NCBI RefSeq assembly: GCF_036417845.1
Contig: NC_089983.1
Location: 25,789,297-25,853,296, forward strand
Source of the DNA: Apteryx mantelli
Taxonomy: Eukaryota > Chordata > Aves > Apterygiformes > Apterygidae
Direction of reading: 5' to 3'
Length of the DNA stretch: 64,000 bases
The translations under genes were made by a program, and so were the position numbers. The notes under the pieces were generated by a model. The model worked only from the letters and a program-made list of their open reading frames with translations, was not told the DNA's origin and searched no databases. Shown here one piece after another: positions 36,761-48,700 of the stretch; the first letter of the stretch is position 1; each line of letters starts with the position of its first letter.

Positions 36761-39700
36761 GTAGGGCCCCGCGGGGAGCGGCGCGGGGAGCGGCGCGGGG
36801 GCGGGAGCGAGGGCCACCCTGGCCTGGCCCGGCCCGGCCCGGTCCGGCCCGCACCCGGAAGCGGCCGCCGCGGGAGGGCAGCGGCGGTGCCCGCTGCGGG
36901 CCCGGGCGCTGCGGGCGGCGGTGGGGGGAAGGGTGCTGCGGCCCCGGCCTCGGCCCCGCTCCGCGGGGGGCTCCCCGCATCCGTCTGCCGCGCTGGCGGC
37001 AGCGTGTGTGCGGCCGGGGCCGAGAGGGGCGAGGGGCGAGAGCCAGCTCCCCTGCGCCGGGGGAGGGGGCGTCCTGCCCCTGGTTTGGCCTTGGATGCGG
37101 CCTTTCCGGAGCAGCTGCCCCCCTGGCTCTGCCTGCTATTGTGTATGGGCCGCTAGAGTTGTCTTGATGAAGGTCGGCAAAGCTTTCATATGAAAAAAAC
37201 ACGTTACAGGCGCTCCAGGAGTGATGGTTGCACCTGATAACGTTGGCAGAAGTATTTTATGCCCCAGTGCAACTATATTTGGAGTTAGGGGATATGTGTG
37301 CTCTCATGCTGCTTCTGTTGTTTTATTCACATTACAACCTTTTGGCATCCTCATTTGTGAAGTGGGATCCATGAGGATGTTTCCATGCCCCATCCATGTG
37401 CCATGAGTTTTGCTTTTACTTTTTGTTGTATTGCTTTCTCTCAGAAATGGTGTTACTTCTCAAATAAAGATATTGTCACCTATTTCTTTGCCCTAGAATG
37501 AGAAATTCTAATAAAGCTAAAAATTCTGGGCCATCCACTACTTTCCAACTAGTTAAGTCAAAGTGTTTTTATTTTCTTTTATACCTTTTAAAGTAATAGC
37601 TTTGTTTTTCTTTCTTGTCATATTCTGTTCATGAGGTCATGAATGTGTTGTCCCAAGCTGTTGCCAAATATAAAGCTAGATAGAGTTGATAAAAGCAAGA
37701 GCAATTAAAGATTAAAGTCATAATACTGCCTAAGTTGACATCTAAGATAGTTTTCCTCCTGCTATCAACTGATGCTACATCTTTCTCATGTGATCTTGGT
37801 TTTCCATAAGTAGTCTAGACATAATTTCTTCAACCTTCCACTGAAACATCAGCTAAAACCTATTAACAGGAGCACCACTGCATACATGCTTTCAGGGTGA
37901 CAAAACATGGTCAAGTGAGGCATTCACTTGAGTTCTTCTAGTGTTTATAATTCTGCATTCTAGAACCGAAGTCTGAAGATTGTCTTATTAAAAAAAAAAA
38001 AAAAAAGCCAATAACTCTGTCAGGGGCTGCTTGCTATATAATGCATTAAAAGAAATGTGAAATTTACATCAAATGATTTCTTTTATGTGTGGGGTGAGGT
38101 AGCTTTTTTTTAATCTGCAATGAGTTTGTGTTAATAGTGATATTGCATACTAATATTTCAACAACTAGTTGAGCCTTTGATCTTCTTCACTGTGTAACTA
38201 GTATTTCTATCCTAATTTAAATTCTAGAAATATGAACTTCTTCGGTATGCCTCTTTCCAGAAACTTCTTGATTATGCAGTATCTAACATAAGGTGTTCTG
38301 GTCCTAAATCGTATCTTGTGTGATTTCATAAATCATTCTGTTTTTTAGGCTACTTCTGTGCTTTTGTGACAAATTAAGTGTTGTGCAGCCTCAGCCCAAA
38401 TATTATGGTATTATTTTGATTCTTATTTAACTAAGCTTTACGTGATCTCTTACATAAAGTTCATCTTCTCTCATCAGCTATTCTATTTTTTTTCCACCAT
38501 GAATTAGCTTAAGCTTGCAAATGCGTATTTACAGGTCTAAAAAGCTTTACTAACTTTTAAAGTTTTATCTGTTAGTCTGTTATTTTTCTGTAGTTTTATT
38601 TCCAATCTCAATGACATATTCATGTGATATTTCATAGAATCACAAAATAGTTGGGATTGGAAGGGGCCTCTGGGGATTATCTGGTCCAACCCTCTGCTCA
38701 AGCAGGGTCACCTAGAGCAGGTTGCCCAGGACTGTGGCCAGTTGGATTTCAAATAGCTTCAAGGATGGAGATGCCACAACCTGTCTGAGCAACCTGTTCC
38801 AATATTCAACCACTCTCACAGTGTAGAAGTGATTTAAGATGTTTACAGATTTTTAAATTAAATTCTTAATTATTCAATTTTGCACTTCATGGATGTAATC
38901 TGGAAAAAGTGAACATTAAGCAGCTTTCTATTAATCTTTTCTTTTTGCTTTTTTTTTTTTTTTTTTTTTTTAGTTTACTGGAAATTACCTAGTAAAAGGA
39001 GACTGGATTTCTAGTGTCTGTTACAGTGCTCAAAAATAATAAAACATTGAAACCTAGAAAAATGAATTGGAGAAGGTAAATCCTAATATCTCCTTAAGCA
39101 AATTGTTAAAATATCGGGGAGATACTAACCCTGTATATTTCTTCTCAGAGGTTCATGTGTCTTTCACTTAACTGTAAGAGCTGTATTTACATAGCATGAA
39201 TTTTCACTAGGACAAAGAAAGATCAAGGTGCCTCTGAAAAATATTTAAGTCAAGGGGTTGAATTAGGAGCTACCATACCCAGCCAACAGGAAATGTTGGG
39301 CCTAAATGTTTTCTGTTTGTGTTCCCTGTTTACCAGAATTGTACCCTTGTATGCTTAAAAGCCTGTTCCTTCAGCAAAACTGAAATAACTTAATTGCTTT
39401 GTTTCTGTACATGAGACTATCTGGGCAACTGGCTTTCTTGTTCTCATTTGAACTTGTTAGGTCAATTGTCCTCACTTCTCACTTTTTTTTTCCTTCTTGT
39501 TCAGGTGCTCTTGCCCCTTCATTTATAGAATGCCAGTTACGTATTTTCCTTGGTTTGTCATAGACATCAGTTACAAACAGTTAACTAATAACATCAGCAA
39601 AAAGTGTTACACATTTGACTTTTCTTAAGAAGAAAATTGAGCATAATGCTGCAGGCATTGCTTTCTTCCTGATTCTTCCCCAGAACTCTCTGGAACAGAT

Positions 39701-42700
39701 TGTATCTTCTAGGAAATAGAACAGCCACTTTAGTAAGCGGTGAAGTGGCAACAGTGAAGAAAAAGCTCCCAGTTTCCTCTTTGTTGGTTTTTGAATTTTA
39801 CATCCTTTAAATACTCTGGATTATGGCTAATAGTTATGTTGCAGGATCTACTGAATAACATCCTGGTGATCCTAATTGCTTTATAAGGAGTAATGTTCTT
39901 AATTTAAAAAAATTTTCTCCCCCAGTTTCTTCACTGTTCAGTTTTGTTTTTTATGAATGCTAAATTCTATGGTGAGGTTACACAAAGTCAGTCAGAACAC
40001 TTTGGAAAGTGGACTTTAATAGTGAAGTAATAATTAGACTGCCTTTCCTTCACCTTTCTTCTTTTGAATTATGGGAAAGCGAAAAGAGCTGTTCCAGTCC
40101 CTCCAGGTAAGTGGAGCAATGTTTTTGTTTTGTTTTCCTTTATAATACCAATGTTTTGTTTTGTTTTTTAACTTCTTAGTAAGTTGTGTATTCTATATAC
40201 TAACTTCCGATTTTTACTGAAAGCAAAAGTTGCAAGTCAGCCTCTATAGAAATTTGTGAAAATAAAGATGGGGTCAAATGTGGGAGGTGTTTAAAATTTA
40301 TGCTATACAGTATAGTATACAAGTATTGAAAATGTAATTCACTTGGCTGCAGGAGAAAGCCAGCTGTTCTAATTTTGGAGCTTTAAATTTGGAAAACAAA
40401 ATAGCTACATTTTTCTTAGAAGCATCTTTATTAAAATTCCTATGTGGAGTCCAGCGAATTGCTAAATTCAGCTCGTCACAGGTAACTGCTAAAAGAATGA
40501 TATTCCTTACTGCAGCAGATATAGTCAGTGCACTTGACTTTACTTTAAACATGAACAGTGAGATTAAAAAGTTAAGAGCTTATTTGAGGCGAATAAAATT
40601 GACAGACTTTTGACAGTTTTGACCTTGCCCTTTTATGCCTGTTTTATATTATAAAATGAAGTTTTTAAAATAAATTTTTATAAATCTTATCTTTTTTTTA
40701 AGGATACTTCTTAAAGCAGTCATACACCATGATAAGGTCTACAGAAAAGCCTGTTAAGAGTTAGTAATTTTGTATGCAGTAAGAGTTTGTATCTTGCGGT
40801 GATAAGGGACAAGATCCCAGATCAAATGTAAAGAGTAAAAAGAAATGTTGAATAGACAGTATCAGTCTTGATGAAATGCACATCTGTAGGATGCTGTAAC
40901 TTAAGCATTTTGTGATATACAGACCCAGGGGAAACTGTGCTAATGGATTACCTTAATTTTGATTTGTCTCAACAGTCTAGCACAATTTTGTCTAACTTTC
41001 ATCTTTTCAAACCAGAAAGTACAGATGTTTCTGGAGGCGGAGCGACACTGAACCACATGCGAGTGGTCAGTATAGTTGGAAAGTTTGTGTTTGCATCACA
41101 GAAGTTTAAGCAGTAGGAGGTAAATCAGCTGCTGCTGTAGCTGGCAGGTTGTCCTCCATGGACTATCCAGGTTAGAGGGATGACACACTTGTGAGAATGT
41201 GAATCTTCTTGCTGACCATGAGAGAAACGCTGAAATTGAAGAGTCCTAATTTTGCTTCAGGTTCTGCTTAAGCATTATAGTTGTCTTTCTTTTCAACAGA
41301 ACTCTTGTTTCTACATTCAGTTCAGGTTGTTTTCATGCATGCTGTTTATGTGACAGCACTGAAATTATAGAAGGGCAGTCTCTGTATTGCTGCAGTGCCT
41401 AGAAAAGGTAATTATAGGGGAAGACTGCTCAGCCCATGAACAAGTTAGCGCATAGAGGTCTTCTGGCATACAGTATGCCTAATGCAGGTAAAGTGTTAAG
41501 AGTCCTTAGCTGCAACTCTGACAAATCTTTCTAGGGGTGTGCAAAGAATTTTTCTCAGCAAACTTGCATAGGTTTTTTCAAGGGACTATTAATGTGTGTG
41601 TATACATTTTAAACAAGTATTTAAATGCTTAATAAAAAATTTTTGAGATGAAGTGTCCGCTGTGTTTTCATTGCTCCTGACATGTAGGGAATTAAGAGAA
41701 AACAGAAGAAGCTTTACCCGAAGAAGCCTGCAAGGCATTGTTTAAGTCAGTGCACGATTCTCTTTTACAAGTTGTCTTCAGGAAGGTATTTTAGAAGCAA
41801 GCTTCAAAGTATGCAGTAATAGTTTTCAGAATGTGTACCTAAAATGTTTAAAATATATATTAAAAAAAAAAAGTAAAGTGATTGTTGAAAGTTATTTATG
41901 TAGCACATTTAGATGTATTGTTTTATAGAACCATCCTTATTTTGTAAATAAGAGCACTGTTTTAAATTTTAGTAAATTACGTGCAACCCTTATTGTTTTT
42001 TATTGCTCCTTATATATATTTTAAACATACATATTTATATATTTTACTGTACTGTGTTCCCCCAAAGTGATAAAATAGGCTTATGACATTTTAAATAAGA
42101 ATGTTCATGAAAGTATCTTACCATGGTGTTGAAAGTACGGAGCGAATGAACACTGAAAGTGTGGGACTGCATTCTGATATAAGTACCAAAACTGATAATA
42201 CTGCCAAGATAATTTGATGCTTTTCCTCTCTTCAGCTCTGATCCTGTTTCTCAGTGTAATTCAGAAGACTACAGTAGAATATACTCTATGGGTTTCTTTT
42301 GCTACTGAAAGCAATTTAGGTTAGGAAGGCTTGTAGAAAAATCTACTTCATTGGACTGCAGTAGGAAACATTTGTTTGAAATCTGCAGATTATCTGAAGA
42401 GATAATGTCAGGGCTGGAGTTTCACATGCCAATTGAATTACTTCAGGAATTATCTTTTCTTCTATTGGACAGGTGTTTGCTTGTACTTGGGTTACCATCC
42501 AAGGTGGCTATAATTCTGGCTATGGTAGCTAATAGCTAATAGTAGCTATTGGCTTAGACATTCGCATATTTAATTTCTCATTCAGTTGAGTGGGTAACAT
42601 TTTGGTCAAGAAGGCATTGAAGTTACTTTTTTGTTTTTTGGGGAAAGAATATTTTTAAATTTCTCTTTAATTGTGATATTCTGTCTTACAGAGCAGATAG

Positions 42701-45700
42701 TTTCCAGTAGCCTTTTGAAATTAGAATGACGTAATCACGAACTTCTCTCCTGAAAACACATCCTCTGTATGTTAGTCTTGTTTCTTATTTGTCTTGGGCA
42801 ATAAACAATCTAGAAGGAAAAGAGGAGGCAAAGGCAAAAGACGGACTTTTGTTTTTGGCCTGGCAGCTACAGTTTTATTTGGTAGGCTGTAAAGTTAACC
42901 AGCTAAGTCATTTAAAGCTGTCAGAACATTACCTGAGTCTGAGTTCTTTTCTGTTGCTGTTCACCTTTATTTCTAGCTACGACAATGTCTTTATGGTATA
43001 GAATAATTTAGGACTCTAGAGATCATGTTATTTAAACCCCTGCTCAAAGCAGGGCAAACATCTGAATTAGGTTGGGTTGCTCAGTGTCTTGTCCACTCAA
43101 GTTTTACATGTCTGCAAGGATGGAGATTCCACAGCCTCTCTGGGCAGCCCTTTCCAGTGCTTAACCACCCTCACTGTTATTTTTTTTTTCCTTATATTTG
43201 CTTGTAATTTCCTTGCTGTGGTTTGTGAACATTGCCTCTCCTCCTGTTGTTGCACACCTCTCAGAGTCTGGATCTGTTTTCTCTATAATGGCACATTGGG
43301 TAGTGTAAGACAGCATAGATTCCTCCTTCACATTCCTTCTCCAGGCTGAACAAATGGTGCTCCCTAACATTCCTCTTGTAAGTCATGTAGTCCAGCCCCC
43401 TAACTATCTCGATGGGCCCCTGCTGGACTCTCTCCAGTTTGTCAATGTCTGTCTTGTCTTGAGAGATTCAAAACTGGACACAGTACTCCACCTGTAGCCT
43501 GGTAAGTGCCAAACCAAATATAGGAGGGTAATCACTTCCCTTGGTCTGCTTGCTACGCTCTTGCTAATGCAGCCCAATTTGCAGTTAGCTTTCATTGCTG
43601 AAAGGAGCTTGCTGCTGAATCAACTTCTATTTCTTGTCCGCCAAGACCTACAGGTTCTCCAAAGCTGTTTCATAGCCAGTTGGCCCTCCACCTGCACTGT
43701 TGCATGAGGTTAATTCAGTTCCAGGCACATGCTTTGTGTTTGCCTTAGTAATAGGTAAATGCAATCCTTACAGATTTGACTGGACTAATGGACTTGAGCC
43801 CTTTGTTTTCCCATCCTCTCAGATTCAGTTTCTGTTTAGGCTTATAATGTCCAAGATCTTAATGGAATGCATAAGTGAATTTTCTTTTCTCTTTTAAGTG
43901 CAAAAATTACAGTGCTTGAAGATGATAATTTTTTTTTCCCTCGGATGTTAGTTGGAATCTCTTTACAAGGCATTATTTCACAAAATTACTTCAGACTGTG
44001 GCCTGCAGTCAAGTAATATTGCAAAGTCCAGGAAATGAATTTGTCTCTGACCTTTTTCCAGTAAGTTATCCCGGAGGACAACACTTTTTTTTTTTTTCAT
44101 TTTTCACAAGGATTGATGTTCATAAATTAGATGTTATTAAAATCCACAAGGTTCTCAAACCTTCACAACCAAAACATTGAAACCAGATACTTGCTTCATA
44201 TGCAAGTACGTGTTTTGGTAATGCTACTTTAAAAGAGAAAATGGGTAGGCAGGAAAAATTGGTCTTTACAGACTGGCCTAAGAAAAATACTACCAAGGGA
44301 ATGGTTTGGGTGAGGTAGGTTTTTTTTGGCTGATACTATGTGCTTGTCAAATATTGACAAGAAGCAATAGTAGTACAGTGAAAAAAGTGTCCCATATGCC
44401 CCATATGTTAAACAAAATCTCCATACCCTTGGAAATAAGAGAGGCTTTTGATATGGTCAGCCATTTCTGATATGGTTATAACTCATATCCATAATATATA
44501 TATACATACATACATGTATATTATATCCATATATTACTATGTAGTGCCCTCATTACCAAGATTTAACACATCTAATTTAATTTGTTATTCTGAAAAATAT
44601 TCCATTAGTTGCTAGTTTCAAAACAGCATTAAAAAAATTCTGGATGATGCATAACTTGGCAAAGATAATATGCTCATGGGGTGACTTCTAAGTGTCTGTT
44701 GAAATTTTAGGCAATAGAAGGATGTAATCCTAAAGCTTCATTGATGATAACTCTAAAGTCTTAGTCGTTCAGTATTCAGACTTGCCCATGACCTCATTAA
44801 TATTCTTTGAATCAAAGTTCATAGTTTTAACAGTTCAAGAAATACTGAATTCCTTCAGAAACTTGAGACAAGTTATGAACTCCTGTAAAGAACAGCAGAA
44901 CAATCTCCATTCCTGATTTGTCTTGGCATCCATTCGAGACATAAACGTCTCTCTGAGTTGTTGGTGCCAAAGACTCTTAAGTTTCTAGCAGCCATTCATC
45001 ACTTCTTGGCTGGTGATTTCAGTCTTAATATCCTTATTCTGTTGAATGTATATATTTAGAAGTGACATCTTGGAATCTTCTCCACTCCATGTTTTTGCTT
45101 CTTTGCCATTCAGTGCCCATGGCCAAGAACACTGGTCTCTCCTTTCTCCTTGGAGTAATATCTAAGAATTCTATACAGTGGTAGTTGCAGTATAGGTCTA
45201 GACAAAAGGATCAGGTAGTGTGTCCCCTACACATAGAAAGCTGAGGTACTATGTTTTAAAAGATCTGCTTAAGCTAGCTTGAGCTATTTCATGTCTAGTG
45301 CTAAATAATGTAGCAGAAGTACACATTCTTAGAATACTTGGACAGCTTCAAAAGCCTTACTACTTTTCATGGCCAGTCTGTTGGGGAGAAATGGGCTTAT
45401 TCTGGTTATGGTCATCTTTAATGATAAAGTTATCTTTATTTACTTACCAGTTCAAGCAGAAGTCAAAACTAATGCTGTTAGATCTACATACAAATACCCA
45501 TACATAATGCTAGATTGTGTTTCCTACCAGGTAAAGCCACAGATAGGTTAAGAGTGCTTATCATTGCCTGGCTAATTAGCCAATTTGGTACCTTCATTTC
45601 TTTTTTTTTTTCCTTTATCATTTGACCTTAAAATGAGAGAACTCCAGTGATGGCATGAAAGTTGCACATCACTGTCATGTTTACTGACATGACAACGGTA

Positions 45701-48700
45701 TCAGGATTTTAGGTACACTGTAACAGAACTTTGTTTTTAGTCAATGATGTCACATCATCCATATACCAGTTTTGCACATTGCTCTGCACAGGTTGGCCTA
45801 ATCCCATCTCGTGTCCCTCTTCCTCTTCCCAAAGTGTAGTGCTGCTACCGTGGGATGTTTGTTTGGGGCTTGTAGAATGATGGAGTAGCCAAGAAGAGGT
45901 GCGCTCTCCTTTCTCTTCTCCTGCCCGGTGGCGTTCTTCCCTCTCCTAGAGAACTGCCAGAGCAGACTTATTGTACTAGCGGGTTCATTTTGGTTTTCCA
46001 GAACCAGAGAGGAAGTCTTGTGCTACAGTAAGGTCCAGTAACTAGGTAAGTAGAAAAAGAGAAGTGGAGCCCAGCATAAACTTGAGTTTCTAGCCCTCCA
46101 ACAGATTGAGATGGGAGTGGAGGGTTCGTAATGATGAGGGGGAAAGTTCCAACTCCTACGCACAGCTTCCTAAAACCGTGTTGACCACTTATTCAAAAAG
46201 CTAGTACAGTATCAAGGTAATGTATGGAATTACAGTGCTTTTTTGGTATGGTATCATGACAGATTCAAGTAGATCACCACATTTGCGTACCAACATATGG
46301 TACAAATATGTTGTGTTCTTAGTGACTGTAGGGGAGGAATTGATTTTTCTTTCTTTTTTTTTCTTTTTTTTTCTTGCTCTGCTATGAGGGCAAACAGCAT
46401 ATTTCTTTTCCTTTTCCACTTTTTTTGGCTTCCTTGCACGTTTTAATTCTAAAATTCTGACCTAAATTGGTGCACCTGAAACTTAAAGGAAAGGCCCTCT
46501 TTGCTTGTAAAATTTAATTTTCTCGATACCACAACTTGTTGCAGGTATCCAGCTTTGAGATATTTAGTTAGAAAAGATATTAGTTCTTAAGTATTTTTAC
46601 TCTTTTCAGTATTTTTCCTTAAATTTTGTTAGGATTTCTTTTGCCCTGATTGAGCTGTTAGGTTAATTTAAGGTTTGACTTTTTTCTTTTGTATATTGAG
46701 TTCTCACTTCAAAAATAAGGGCTACTGGAACTTTTTTTTTTTTAAACAAAAATAAGTAAAAAGAAAGAATATTTCCAAAACAGTTAATTGTAAAAGTATC
46801 TCTCTCTGGGAGAGGGTAAAACTAATCAGTGGATGGGTTAAAGTTAACTATGTATTTGAGAAAGCGTTGTTTCATGGATGAATTGTGGGTATTCTATGTT
46901 ATATTGTATTATATTGTATTATTATAATTCTATATTGTTATGTATTATTCAGGAGATAACAAAAGGATAATCACATAGTATTACATGTTTACTATGCATA
47001 ATAATTAATGTCTCTTTCAATTACAGTTCATTGCCATGAAAAGGAGGATATGATAGTTTGCCCTATGAAATCAGCTTACATGTGAAATTTGGCAGGTATG
47101 TGTATCTCTGAGAATACAGCACAAAGTAAAATAGAATTAATATTTATTCTTTCTTAAATATTGTTTAGTCTGTCAATAAATATTAGCTGTATAGCCAAAA
47201 CATTAATAAAATACATGTTTCTGTAGTTGCATTTGTGAAAGATTACATAAAGGGCTATTCACTAACTTAGTTTTAAAGATGAGCTTTAAGGATCATGCAA
47301 AAACTAAGAAATCAATGGCTTTCTCTTGTCTGTCTGGAGTATATTCTTGACTATTCAGTTTATCTACTGCTTTGTTCTTTTTTTATGGGGATTAGTTAAT
47401 TATTGCTATATATTTTTATTTCAATAGTAAGCTGTCTTGCTACATTTTCAGATAGTTCCTGCAACAAGTCGTGTTACATACAAATACTTCCCTTTCCAAC
47501 TGAGAGCCGTGTTCAAAACCTACTATGTCTCTGTTTGGTTTTGTGCATCTTCCTTACAGAGCTTGGAAACCGTACTCTGAAACCATATTTCCTTGAATCT
47601 CAGGTATTTAGGTAATTCTCAGTGCAGCCGGAATGCAGAAGTTCTTGCCCAGGGAATATTAACATCATCTTTGGATGTTGATGTATTGATAATTTGTTTT
47701 AAATACTTTCTGCTCTCATTTTAATACAGGTAACACAACGACCTGTGGAATATGAGTGATGACAAACCCTTTTTATGCACTGCCCCTGGATGTGGCCAGG
47801 TGATGGGCTGACTTGACGTTATTAACAAATGTCAAATAGAAAGGAAACAGTGAAACATATTTCCAGAGACTGTAGGAAAGGGGTTTTATGATAAGTGGTA
47901 GAAAGCATCTGTTTTCCAGCTCTGCTGAAAAGCAGGTGACAGCAAGAATGTCTAGCATTTTAAATATGTATTTATTCAGGAAATAATATCCTTAAAAGGA
48001 AAAACTAATTAAATTATCCTGTTTGAGCTGAAAACAACTTTTCTAGCCCTGCTTTTTTTTTTTTTTTTCTTTTCAGTAAACACTCCATTTTGTATTAGGT
48101 AACCTGCATTTTTCAGAATATTCAAATGTTAGCCATTGTGGAACTTGTGGTCATTCTGTCCTTAAAAGTTTAAGAAAGTATCTCAATTTTTTCTCACTTT
48201 GCAATAACCTAAAATTTTGGTTAATTTTTACATCCATTGTGACTGCAAGTATTTAATGGCATAGAACTTTATATATATATCTAGATATATAGGTATATAT
48301 CTAGATATATATAAAAGAAAGATGCTAACAGTATGCATGCCATGAAATGTGTTTCAGTTCCTATTGTAGTTTTAATATGTTCTATTAAATAGTGTTAGTA
48401 GATAGAATGCTGAATGTGAGCTAAAGAGAAGAATTGTTATTAATGAGCATCTTAACAGATGGTTGCTTAAAAGGAAGCTGTCTTAACACTTTAATTTAGT
48501 AACCAGAAAATGAATGAATCTACATTATCTGCTGCATGAGATTAAGACATCCCTGCTGCCTTTATATAGAATTAATTTCTTGAGTAAGCTTCATTTTTTC
48601 ATTATGTTAATGTACTTGGATTTATTTGGATTTTGAGTTCAAAATATTTTCATCTGAAGACTTTAGATTTTACTATGGTTGACAGCGTTAATGTTTCATT

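Larger units (their letters stand above)
36240..37110. promoter_or_regulatory. ATF2: CpG island and promoter of ATF2
   Basis: Dense CpG and GC around the first ATF2 exon, without a TATA box. It holds a CCAAT box, an E-box and a TCTCGCGAGA palindrome just upstream of the probable start region, and a YY1-like AACATGGCG at 36623-36631. These are features of a housekeeping CpG-island promoter. Confidence 0.85.
37110..38974 (+). other. ATF2: ATF2 first intron (after the island)
   Basis: AT-rich intron with a poly(A) run at 37989-38006 and a CR1 fragment at 38632-38830. No exon is recognisable. Confidence 0.5.

Noticed and set aside
36402-37202. Open frames of 90-164 codons in the second CpG island
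   Set aside because: Same compositional artefact as above; they run through the ATF2 leader exon and intron without splice or family support.
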